DNA of 64,000 nucleotides from Enoplolaimus lenunculus (taxonomy: Eukaryota > Nematoda > Enoplea > Enoplida > Thoracostomopsidae). The stretch is from contig JASANG010001630.1 in assembly GCA_030248215.1 (NCBI GenBank), positions 310,001 to 374,000 of the forward strand, written 5' to 3'. Positions 42,268 through 53,552 of the stretch are shown in pieces; position 1 is the stretch's first letter, and each line of letters opens with the position of its first letter. Below the pieces are notes generated by a model, which did not search any database, had not been told where the DNA came from, and saw only the letters and a program-made list of their open reading frames with translations. The position numbers were made by a program, and so were the translations under genes.

Positions 42268-42705
42268 CGAGTGGGCCTCAATTGATGGGAAAAAATTAAA
42301 AATGTAGTTCAGCTTTAAAAGTCAGCGTGGTTTGCAACTAGTGTATACTAGTCAACGTGTTGCAAAATTTGCAACAACGGAAGTTTTAAGCGTAGAACGT
42401 GGACTCGCAGCAAGAATTTTCGTTATTTTTACTAAAACCTATTTTTATATATTAAAGCTGAACGTCCCATATACGTATGTTGGGCAGCGTTCCAGCAGTT
42501 CAGTGCAGTAATAGTCTTTTGTCATAATCGGTTTTAGTAAAAATAAGGTAAAATTATTGCTGCGGGCCAACGTTCTGCGCTTAAAACTTCGGTTGTTGCA
42601 AATTTTGCAACATGTTGACTAGTACACACTAGTTGCAAACCACGCTGACTTTTAAAACTGGACTTCATTTTTAATTTTTTTTCTCAACAGTTGGGGCCAA
42701 CTCAT
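42268..42705. mobile_element. Long foldback element with ~175-bp arms
   Basis: Left arm 42268-42443 (CAGCGTGGTTTGCAACTAGT; GTTGCAAAATTTGCAACAAC) pairs with 42529-42705 (GTTGCAAATTTTGCAACATG; ACTAGTTGCAAACCACGCTG). The 85-base loop begins with a second copy of TTAAAGCTGAACGTCCCAT, also found just before the left arm at 42249. The arms look roughly 85-90% matched by eye. Confidence 0.5.
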
Positions 42706-42709
42706 ATGT

Positions 42710-45700
42710 TTAAAAGTTTTGAAGATGCAAGAAAAATGCATTTTAACTTAAATTAAAACAGTAAAATTTTGTACTCAATGGTTCAAAAACTATTGATCGC
42801 TTGGTAGCAAAAAAATGTCTACATAACATATACCCTGTTTAAATTGAAATTTGGTTTCATCTTGGCTTAGTAACCATATATACAGCTCGTTCAGTTATGA
42901 ATTTGCAACCTATTTTGTGGTTGAAAACATTACCTACTAATTTAACAATATTTTAACTGCATTGGCAGACACCGTTTTACAAATGTAATTTTAGAAGTTC
43001 CATGGCTTAAAAAATATTTTGAGGTTTGCACTGAACGCATGGTATGAAGCTTTCTTTATTTTGTCGACACAGTATCAATGATCATGGCTCCCAAATTTGC
43101 CCCATATTGCAAACGCCGACAGATAATTTAGATTTAAAATTAGCTTAGGTATTGCTGAAATCACTAGTTTTTCCGCGACTTTGCTTGAAACCCTTTTTCT
43201 GCAGTTATGCAATAACCAATCTTTTCTGATTGGTTTTATTCATTTAGCGTCTAATGTATAAGAAGACCAACCTCTGATGTTTTAGTGCATTCCAGTACGG
43301 TCGCGTAACCGAAGCGGGGATGCAGGTGATCTCAGCCATATAGACATTGTTTGCCCACTAGAAAAGTTTCAACCTCGCTTGTATGCCGCCTAAAATTGTT
43401 GCATATCCGTCGTAAAAATGATTTAGCCCATTCTGGTTATATATATTATGCTGGTTACGGGCCTGATTCCGGGTAACAATATTTTTGACGCAAGCACTAC
43501 ACTGTGCGGTGTAGTGATATTGAAGTTGAATTCTGTGGTGTTCTATATTAAGTATTGCCAATGAAACATTGCACTTTATTTTAGATGAATGATAAATCAA
43601 AGAATGCTCTATTCGCAACGATGGTAAGTAATTTTTACTGCTCAGTTTTAAACCTCAATTCCGTTATCACTTTTTCTTAAAGTATGCAGGGTTCTTGTTT
43701 AGTTGATCAATGGTGATGGTCTAATGCTCACTTGTACCGCACTACTTTATAAGTGTGGGAACTGGCGCTAATAATTGCACACAGCTGTGATAATCTAATC
43801 TCTAGGTTCAACCAGTAAACCAGTTCTGACCAGAGTTTGCACTTCGTTTGCATTTAATTCCATTTTTGGTCATAAACTGTTCAATTGAAAAATCATTCGA
43901 CCGATGTTGTATTGTTGACACTTGCTGATTGACAAGCTATTTTCGTCATGAAAATAATCTTAAATTTTGATATCTGCTCCTGTTCCGGTAAGAATGTGAA
44001 TTCGTAGTTATGTTCGAGCAATATTTAGTCGCTGTTGTATCCCTGTTACGGACTATAATCATACAAATTGCTCAACTAAATCGAGTTTGAAAAAAATCGT
44101 TCAATCCGTAAAGCGTTATTACTGTTGGCTATTTAGTCGTGATGTTGACATACAACTATGAATTTAATTAATGGCAGGTATTACTTAGGACAGTATTTCA
44201 GGGTCATTTTAGCTTAGGCAGAAAAACAATCAAGTCTTGTTTCTGGGCCGGGCAGCAATATTTATAACATTGGGCTGGAAAATTTTTCACAACACACAAT
44301 TCTTCTGTTGTCGCTTGAGTTTTCTGCCGGAAGGGCAAACATGTTCATAGGGCCGAGCCTTCATACCCACCGCGTAGTTGAAGCCTGTTCTTATTTCGTG
44401 AACAGTGATCCAACTCTGTCAGTGAAAGATGCAAACTAGCAGACCTCACGGTTGCGCTTACGTTTTTAAATGAAAAACATTTAAAAGCTGGGTTTCAGGT
44501 TCAAATGTTATCGCCTTGCGTTCTGCTTCGAAATGATATATAACCGTTGCAATGAAACCAGTGATAAACTGATAAATAGCAATTATGTTGTGTATTGTTT
44601 TGTGGGTGCAATCGTCCAGTGCAGCTATACTCTAAATTGGTAAATTTGTAAAATTACTTTTTATTCAAATGTATTTGTTGCCGCAACTGATTTTAAAATT
44701 AAAATTTCAGTAACACTTCTTGATCTGTACTAGACGCACATTATTTGAACCATCGCTGCGTGGTTACAATTGTACTTGTTGCTATTTTTGTATAAGTTTT
44801 CAAATTATTGCCCAGCGAAAACCTTCTTACAGCCGGACTTCATGCCTAATAGAGACAATATTAAGCAAGCATCGATTGCGAATATGTAATTCAACACGGC
44901 GTCTCAAGATATTGCGAACGATGCATTACGTCAAAAGGTGAACTTAAAAATATTCCCAGATTATTCGGCATATTTTGGCTTAGGTTGGGCAATACTTTAT
45001 TCCTTAAATGTGAACGGTTTGCATGATACAGTTCAAAGCAATCAGTATTTAGCCTGCAACTAGCAGAATTGCTGTGTAAAACCCAGCCGCGAAACCTTGA
45101 AATTTTGCAAACTAAACTGTGTTGCGCTGCGCTAAATAGTCTCAAACTATTTGCGAAATTCTTGCAAATTTGGCGTAATCTGGCTGCAAAGCAAACTTTA
45201 ATTGAAACAGATTAATGGAAATAATCTTCAATTACTGTCCGTAATTGTAAAGAATTTTCGCGTTTATTTAACTCGTGTATCATGCAAACTCTAGTTGTAT
45301 CTTTGCTATTACGATGTTGCACGGTTATTGGCAATTGCATTATTTATATATTATTTTAATAGCTATATATTAACTGTGCGACGTCAATTTGCTTATCCTT
45401 AAACTTGTTTACTTGCTGGCTTCAGACTTCAGATGTTTTTTGTTTTCAACAGGTTACATTGTAGCCCGTCGCCGTATTGTCAAATTTGTGTAGCATCCTA
45501 TCGCCAGTAGGTAATCGGGTTTGTAACTTTGAAACTACTTAAAAGCGAGCGTCAAAATTTTAGAAAATTTTGTACAATCAACTGCCTTCTATGCGAGGCG
45601 AATTGCATGGCTTGTGGCGATGCCAATTTGTTTATTTTGAACTTATTATTAAGTGATGATAGGTGCTACACACAGTTGACAATGTGGACATATAAGCAGG

Positions 45701-46660
45701 TTCGATAGTTTTGAAATTTAAAGCTGTTGCCTTCTGAAGTTGTAGCCTGTGAATAGTGTTTTGTAACTTATCTGTTTGATTTTAAAGCTATATCGTACGG
45801 GGCACTCGAAAACAGTATATTTATATTTGTATTTTAATATATGTTCGATTATGTATTTGGTTGTTGTGTTTGTTGCGTCCTGCCTTCAAGGATACAACAA
45901 GGACAACATTTGTGCCAGTTGTGTTCAACAGCTGATGTTATAGACATTTTTCACTGCATTTATATAGAATGTAAACTTCAAAAGCAATTTTATAATGTTT
46001 CTTTGCTCACGTAATGTACGCAACTCGTATAATACTGTTATTGCAAATGAGGTACCAGCATAAGAATTTGTTGCTTAATTCGCTAAAGCTAAAGAAAATA
46101 TTTAATTTTAATTTTTAAACCAGTTGTAAAACATTAAGTTACAGATGTCATGGTTAAAGTGTACTGGATCGAGTTAGCCCTCAAACTGGTTTCAGTACAC
46201 TTTATGCCATACATCTCTACTATTTACATTGGAACTAAAAGTTCAATGGTATGCGTACATATCGTGTTTTCAGTGTTCTGTATCGTATTTGAGTTGGTAA
46301 CGTAATAAACTAATGAAAATTTCTGAAATACGTTATGGTTGAGCTGACTATTATTCTGGAATGTTATAACCAGCTTTTAGTTGCGCTCGGTTAGGGTTTT
46401 GGACATAGGTTGTAAGCTGAAAGTTAATGTGACCAATTTGTGGTTAAAAAATCTAACGTCAATTTTGTATTAATTATTAATAAACGTTGAAATTGCTAGT
46501 GCATGCATACTATCTTTTTAAGAAGCAACATTTTATACGATTTCAACTCAAATAACCTATATCTTGGTTGCATTTCTCATTAACCGCTTTGTTCTGAAAG
46601 TGCCTCGGAAATGGAAAAAATTATGTATTTATATATATTTTAGTGCAATAGTATACGTTT
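42710..46660. other. Gene-free stretch
   Basis: No exon, RNA gene or full element seen. Around 43365-43390 a fragment (AGTTTCAACCTCGCTTGTA) belongs to a dispersed repeat also found at 33968 and 61180. May include ttn-1 3' UTR if the poly(A) signal at 46665 is used. Confidence 0.5.
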
Positions 46661-46664
46661 GTTT

Positions 46665-46674
46665 AATAAATAAA
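46665..46674 (+). terminator. Double poly(A) signal AATAAATAAA
   Basis: Two overlapping AATAAA hexamers with a T/G-rich stretch beginning about 10 bases downstream, the usual layout of a cleavage site. It lies 6.2 kb past the ttn-1 stop. It could end a long ttn-1 3' UTR, an unseen transcript, or be chance in A+T-rich DNA. Confidence 0.5.
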
Positions 46675-46809
46675 ATCGCATTCTTGTGATGTATTGTCTG
46701 CTGTCTCTTGTCATTGTCATCGTAAATCTCACCTTCACGCACTGACAAAGTTTGTGGCTTTAATTTTTAACTTACACTTTTTATCGCCAAGTTCTTGTTT
46801 AGAACATTC

Positions 46810-46984
46810 GGCCAATGTATAGAACAGGACCGTAACAGTAGTATAATGCATATTCCTAAGCCTAAGTGCAAGAATGAGTTTGTACCGAAGCCTAAGCCTA
46901 AGCAAAAACTATAGTGTAAAGCTTAAGCTTGCTCTATTGCAGTGTCTTCGAAAAAGCGTTCCGCCCTTGATGTTTACATGAGCC
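46810..46984. mobile_element. Telomere-core MITE (family T)
   Basis: Left GGCCAATGTATAGAACAGG, right inverted GTTCCGCCCTTGATGTTTAC ATGAGCC. The core has two blocks of CCTAAG repeats joined by AAGAATGAGTTTG and a trailing AGCTTAAGCTTGCTCTATTGC found in every long copy. Confidence 0.5.
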
Positions 46985-47040
46985 AAACATTGGTTTATGG
47001 TTTTCCAGGAGGGTCCTGTTGAAAAAAAATAAATAATTTT

Positions 47041-47178
47041 GGCTCTTCTACATTCTCCTTCAGATTCAAAGCTCAGGCTCTCAGGCTTAAGTTAAAGTAA
47101 AGACTTAACCAAAAGCTTGAGCTAAAGTTTAGGTAAGTGTTTTCGATCACAAACCTAAGTCTGGAGGAGAAAGTGAAC
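47041..47178. mobile_element. Telomere-core MITE (family T2-like)
   Basis: Left GGCTCTTCTACATTCTCCTT and right GGAGGAGAAAGTGAACAGGA pair imperfectly. The core is diverged TTAAGC-type sequence with inverted symmetry. Confidence 0.5.
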
Positions 47179-47609
47179 AGGACCGTAATCTGCATTATAT
47201 TAATGCAAGCTCCCTATTTTACAGTCTTTTTTCACAGTATATATAGACACTAATAAACGTACAGAATACTTAGAGATCCTAGGTAAAGTGGAAGCTCACG
47301 TCTTACCCATAGCTGCCCAGGGCCACGTTTATAACGTGTATTTTGAAAACATTTTTTTGTTTTGACTAAAAATTGCGAAGGCTTGATCCACTTCCGAAAA
47401 TTACCGGTAAATTGATGATCCGTAAACGTTGCCAAACCCGTTGAAAGTCAAGTTCACCAGCACGTTGTACAACAAAGAATAAATAGCTTTTCCCTATTTC
47501 CCCCATTCGGTAAAGAATTAGAAACGCACTTGTCGTTTGAGATTATTTCGGTTCACACCATTGAGACTATATTGGCGAGAAAATACATTTTTGAAAAGTA
47601 TTATAAACA

Positions 47610-47774
47610 TATTCCTAAGCCTAAGCCTAAACCTAAGCCTACGCGTAAGAATGAGCATATTCCTAAGCCTAAGCCCACGCCTGAGTCTAAGCCAAGCAAA
47701 AAAATTAGTCTAAAGCTTTAGCTTACTCCATTGCAGTCGCACATAAACGTTCCGCTCCTGATCTTTACATGGGC
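47610..47774. mobile_element. Telomere-core MITE (family T), left end diverged
   Basis: Two CCTAAG arrays (47617-47650 and 47657-47695) followed by the family's AGTCTAAAGCTTTAGCTTAC and right end GTTCCGCTCCTGATCTTTAC ATGGGCC. The left terminus is not recognisable. Confidence 0.5.
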
Positions 47775-47779
47775 CCACA

Positions 47780-48960
47780 GTATTAAAATTATTATTCGTC
47801 TTATAGTTTCGTTTCCGCCCCATGTATTAATAGACAATGTTTTCTGTTCGCGAAACTACCTACTAACATTAAACACGAAACTAATTCAAACGTTTTAAGA
47901 AAGTAACTATCTACTGGAAGCAAAATTTTTAACGTTTTCACGGCCATATGCGGATAAAACGCTCAGTAACATATCAAAGAATTTGAAATATTGGGGGCCA
48001 GGCTGGTGTCGAAACGCGGTTGTTCTCAAAATAAGATTGGCAAATTATAAACGTCGAGCGAATAAGTCAGTATTCTTTATCAATTGAAAATATACACGGA
48101 CTGTAAGCCTTGCCCCTACTCCCTCTCAGTATACCCTTGAAAACGCGCTGTGCTGCTTTGCATTGCCGTTTACCAGCTGGATATGAAATTTATTTTTATG
48201 ACGAAAAAAGCAACATTTGCAAAATACTTATGCAGCCCCTTCTGCGACAAAAATATATCGGAAAATTTCTCCGTGTACGAAAGCTATAACAACTGTTACT
48301 GTGTTATCGAGTTGCGCAACATTTTACTCCGTAGCATAGTCCAGTTTAAAGACGTGTGATAAACTTTTAGTCTAAAATTGCATTTTACTGCCAATTGCAG
48401 CAGTGAAACTGCACTATTTGCGACCACCATACACAGCTGAAGTTTGCGAGTTGTTTGCTGCGTTTAGTAATGTTTAAACGTGTGTTTGCGTTAAAGTTTA
48501 TGAATATTTCGTAAACACACCAGTATCGGCAGCGCAAATATTTTTCCTAGAGGCAAAAATGTTAAACGTAGTTGTTTCGATGTATATGGAATCGTCCATA
48601 TATATGTGTCGAAAAATCGTACTTGGGCTATCGATGGCGGTAGCGTTTGTTTTGAACGAAATTTAATTAAACATTACTGGTTTAAAAGAGACGCTGGTTT
48701 TAAAGATAAAGTTATAACAAATATTTATTACTTATTTTTTCCGTTTATGCACAAAATTTGTGCAAAATACGTGCCTGGCTAAACTATTAACGTTTACCCA
48801 GTAGTCGCACGCAATAATACAACACCATGGTGTTCAATTGTGAGTAGAATTTGGTTTAACTATTTGTATTAGAAAAATGCAAATACATTAACAGTGATGT
48901 GTTAATTAGTGCATTATTGTATGGATAATTTAATTTTATTTCAGCATTCTTGAGTACCAA
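47780..48960. other. Gene-free stretch
   Basis: No supported gene or repeat seen. Confidence 0.5.
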
Positions 48961-49029
48961 GCTGGATGATTTTATATTGTTTTAAAGGAGATGCCCAGGC
49001 ATAAGACCCAAGCTCCGCCATCGGAGCCG

Positions 49030-49530
49030 GGGTGAACACTTGATTGGCCGGGGTCTAGAGAAAGAACTGGGTAAGGATTTCTTACCCGACAAGCACTCTA
49101 CCCACGCAAACAAGAATTTTTTACCCGCGGGTATACCCGCGCAAAAAAGGTTATACACGACCCACCTTTTACCTGCGCCTGAAGTCAAACCAGTATTTCA
49201 AAGATCGCTGGTGATTCGCAGTTTACTGAAGTTTTACGATATAGCTTCAGTGTATTTTACTTGTGAATTTTACTAGAAACAACAAAATGTCAAACTCAGC
49301 TAACTAAAGCACGGGCTGCACCTGACCAGAAGTAAAACAGACAATATCGTATGTTTTCAACCTTAAAATTTAAAAGTTTGCCACAAATAAAAACTGAATT
49401 TTTCACCCGTGTGATAAAAATCTTTACCCGGGGGAATACCCGAGACTAAAATTGCTCACCCAACCCGCGTTTACCGGCGGGTAAGAGCGGGACCCACGGG
49501 TAATGTCCCACTCTGCCGGGGTCAGCCAGG
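49030..49530. repeat. G+C-rich dispersed repeat, TACCCGCGGGTA type
   Basis: Two blocks (49030-49165, 49395-49530) share TTTTTACCCG(C/G)GGG(T/A)ATACCCG, CCCGCGTTTACC-like and GCCGGGGTC segments. More worn pieces occur at 49765-49830, 50545-50610 and 50765-50850. Non-coding, family not recognised. Confidence 0.5.
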
Positions 49531-50056
49531 CGAGACATTTATTATTACAACCGATACTTGAAGTGATGCGTGTTGTAGAGCTGAAGAAGAATGTGGCATT
49601 TCGGTCGCTCAAAAAACTTTACAAAACATGTATTCTTTACTACGTTGCAATATATCAAATAGCAAACTTTGGTTCGCCTCAAAGTTTCATTTTTCAACAA
49701 AAACATGCTTGTCTTGTAATAAACGGTTATTACGACAAAACTAAATACATTTTTGCAGAATATTCATTGACCCCGGTTGGAAACAGACTCGCACCCAGTA
49801 AAAATTTTGACCCCGGGGCAACTGTTGTTTCAGCACTTTAAATCACAGCGTATATAAGGAAACATGACGGGAATATATCCCACACCAAAATTATCTAGAG
49901 ATAAAAACATTCTTAACACACTTTATGATAATTTTTAGACCCTAAAGCTCAAAAAAGTTTTCTTTTACAGGAGGTTGTAATCCTAACTTTAATTCAGGTT
50001 ACGCTTCTGCTTTGAAGATTTCCGAACGCTTGTTGAACATGATGCGACCATCTGTA

Positions 50057-50480
50057 CTGTATTGACCCGAATAAGAGGGGTCCCCATTTGGGGTCCGAAT
50101 CAATAGGAGTCTGTATCCCTAATAAGAGTCCATAAGCGAATAAAGTCTCTAAACCCTAATTAGAGTCCATAAATGTCAATTAACCCTAATTGTAGCGCAT
50201 AATGGACTTCAGGGCCAAATAATTTGAGTTCGAAACTTTAAAGCGTACTTAAATTTTGAAACTACATTACTAAGTATAACCTTGTATTATCGCTCAAGCT
50301 GTTGAAACAAGACAAATAAACGTTTAATTGAACGGATAATTGCAGTACCGGATATATATGAGTAACGAAGGGCGGCGAAGCTTGGTTTAAAAATAAATAA
50401 CAGTCCGTAACCGAATAACAAGGGGGGCCCACTGGAGATGCCAAATAAATATCAGTCGCCCCTTATTCGGGTCACTACAG
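50057..50480. mobile_element. TA-target MITE, family A, intergenic copy (424 bp)
   Basis: Flanked by TA. Left CTGTATTGACCCGAATAAG, right CTTATTCGGGTCACTACAG. Inverted orientation relative to 9221-9672. Confidence 0.5.
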
Positions 50481-50859
50481 TAATCAATCATGCACATTTT
50501 AACGAACCTTATTTTCACCCTTTTCCGCAAAGACTACAAAATTTTTTACCCGGCACGTGTTATACCCACACAATTTTATTTTTTTTCACAGGAATACCAG
50601 CGCAAAGTTAAGTACTTCACTCGATGTTTGACTTTACACAAATATTGAAACATTTACGAATAAAAAGAACATTTTAGTTATTGCGTAATTATTATTTCTC
50701 ACAAAACAGTAATAATGTAAAAAAATCCACTTTTGTTTATAAACCGCCATTTTAGGAAAATAATGACGGGAAAATTTTCACCCGTGCTAACCCACAGGTA
50801 TACCTGCCCACGTCAGAAATTTTTTCGGCCCACGTTTAACGGGTACCTGTATGCAACGT

Positions 50860-53520
50860 GCAATGCTGTACTGCACAGAATGACTGTGGCATCCGTCAGT
50901 TGCAATTTGTCAAACAATTTTCTCCGACTTTACTATATTATCACAACCTACCGCATTTTGTTAACTTCTTGCGAACTTTTCCTGTCCCCACAAAACGCAC
51001 CATTAACGTCGAAATACTTTATGAATTCTATTTTACTTCACGAAGTTTGTCATTTTTATCGCTGTTCATAATTGAATGTACTTATTTTCTGTTTTCTTTT
51101 TCTTTCCATTGCAAATGTAGACTTTAGATGACCTCCGTTAGATCAGATTTTATGTGTTAAAACTATCACATTTAGTATTTTATAGACTGGTTTTAAATGA
51201 TTACGTCATTTACAATTATGATCATTTTCGGCATTTTATGAACACATTCTTGAGTTCATTCAGATACGAAATAACACCCGTCTAAAATTTGTGTAACAAT
51301 GAGTTTCGCGAGAGAGAAAATTTTTTAACCTGTTCATATTATTGGCTGGATTCTGTGGTCAGCGCTGAAAGTGATACTGAGTCCGCCAGGAACTTTGCTT
51401 GCCCGACTTGTACAAATTTAGTACTCGTGTGTAACACTGATTGTGCAAAAACGTGAAAAATATCAGCTGTATAGTGCAAAATTGTTACATAAATACGGTG
51501 TTCATTTAATTGCAAACAATTGTTTAATTGCGTAATTTTGTACGTTTGAAATGTTTTTACGTTAATGGAGGACACAAAAAAGATTTCTGAAACGCAGGTG
51601 GTATAACATGATGCATACGAACATTTTCGACCGTTTGGATCCAAAAGGTATATCCTAAAATCTGTTAAAATTAGTGTTTTTTTGTTTCTTAATTAAATTT
51701 TGAAAAGGATATGCGTTTTATATCGCTTTCCTTGTATTTGCTCTTAATTATAATTAGTTTGAATTTGAATTATAATTTCACAGTATATATTGTTTAATGT
51801 TGGCTACATGTATTACAGGTATTGTTTTGAAATTTGCTACTCAATAGAATATTAATTTCCGTTAGTGATTTTTCGTAAATGTTTAGTAGCGAAAATTATT
51901 AGCTAAAATCTTTTACATGTAATAAAAACCGTTCCGAAGTTAACACTAAAAAGTACACCAGTTCGTCATGGCGAATATGATGTGTCAATCATTGACAACG
52001 GCCAAGCCTGGAATTTGTATATAAGCTTATTGTAATTTTTCACAAATATAGATATTTATATTGTTAACTTTCCACAAATGTGTTAGATTTGTTAAACTCG
52101 TTGAAGTTTTGCTACAAGCCTTGCCACCAATGTCAGCTAGAGATGTCCTTCCTGTTTACATTCATCTTTATCGCACAGGGACTGGATTAAGATGTCTAGA
52201 AACTGATCCCCCGTGAGTACCGCGAACTTTTCTACAGAGTATGCGAATATTGTTTATCCAGTCAAGCATCGACACATGAATATATACAAAAAATCGAACC
52301 TTCAATCCTCCGCTGCCAAAAATTTCTCGGTTGATCGTTGTTAACGAATATTAGTTGCCGTTCAACCGCTGCAAATTATTTCAATTATATTTTAGGAAAT
52401 TTGTTATTTGAAATATTAACAAACGACAAATTATCAGTTTTGACTTTCGAGACGTTAATGAAACCTGAAATTTAATGTTCATATAATTACGAATCGTTTC
52501 CACCAGTCGTGGTAGGAATACAAGCGTTATGAGCCCAGCTCGAAGCCACTTACTTATAATATGCTCAAATGCAATAATTGGAAATATGGTAAATAGCAAG
52601 CATTGTACTATAATTTACAGGTGTAGGAAATTTTGAGCGACATATTTAAGTTTTTATTATACCAAAAGCCTACGGGGTATTGTGTTATATACTGACAAAC
52701 CAATACGTATAACAAAATAATGCAGTCAAATGCTATAATTGGCACAGGTAATTTGTTAACTAGCGTGTAGCCAACTAATTTTTAAGTGTTCCATTTTCTA
52801 AACGATTAAATTTCACATGTCCAAAAATCATGTTAAGCCAACAGAGCAATCGATTAGACTAATATTCTCAGTGGTTACTAGCTATCAATTCATTAATCTG
52901 TTTTGAAGATTTATAAACGTTTAATTAAGATTCCTGTTAGAATATTTCCATTAAAATCAGATCACTTGTATTTCCTAATTAATGAAATGGTGTAAAAGAA
53001 GTCCTAATTTAGGCTTAACCAATTACGCAAATTAGCCAGTAGCTAAAAATCTTAGAATTTTAAAACCCAAAACGAGGTTTAGACTTTGGGATAGGCTTTC
53101 AAACAAAAAATCATCAAAATCGATTCAGCGATTCCTGAGGTTCTGGTCAGACGGACAGACGGGAGCACGGACTGGCAGTCGCCTTTCGACCCCTCGAGCA
53201 CAAAATATAAACCACTTTTTACGAGACTCTGAGCTGCGCGCAGTTTGGTTTCACTCTGAAGAACAAGGCACTTTCTGCGTTCAGAAGAACGTTTTACAAT
53301 GATTTAAAATTAGCGTTTTCACAAACGCTAAATTACCGCTTACTTAACACCGGTTTTGACACACGAGCGATCCATTTTAGAGTTTCTCAGCCTACAAAAA
53401 TGATAATATAAGGTTATGTTTCAAACGTGAAAAGCGTTTAAATATATACCGTATTTGTTTTTACCACAATTGCTATATCCCAGAGCTCCCACACCCATTA
53501 TAATAACTCGCTAACATTTC
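50860..53520. other. Gene-free stretch apart from one possible exon
   Basis: Short protein-like pieces near 51340-51440 and 51958-52020, and the possible exon at 52087-52212, are all I see; none can be joined. Confidence 0.5.
52087..52212 (+). CDS. Possible isolated exon, unidentified
   Basis: Between an acceptor-like AATGTGTTAG (52086) and a good donor CC|GTGAGT (52213) lies a 41-codon open frame with protein-like composition: FVKLVEVLLQALPPMSARDV, LPVYIHLYRTGTGLRCLETD. No neighbour exon was found that joins in phase with confidence, and the complementary strand also has a short open frame. Could be an exon of an unseen gene, a relic, or chance. Confidence 0.5.
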
Positions 53521-53521
53521 A

Positions 53522-53531
53522 TTAATTTTAG
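53522..53531 (+). promoter_or_regulatory. Splice acceptor just upstream of the MARVEL-type start codon
   Basis: TTAATTTTAG ends 21 bases before ATG 53553. In nematodes such a site without an upstream donor often receives a spliced leader; it could equally join an untranslated first exon that I cannot see. Confidence 0.5.
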
Positions 53532-53552
53532 TAATAATTAACCATAATAATT

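Noticed and set aside
47530-47721. Small Pro/Lys-rich frame (IPKPKPKPT type)
   Set aside because: It is a translation of the CCTAAG array in a telomere-core element.
49503-49841. 112-codon open frame
   Set aside because: Begins inside the G+C-rich dispersed repeat and ends in another fragment of it; no conserved motif seen.
50733-51071. 112-codon open frame
   Set aside because: Starts in a repeat fragment, composition resembles random A+T-rich DNA, no splice context.
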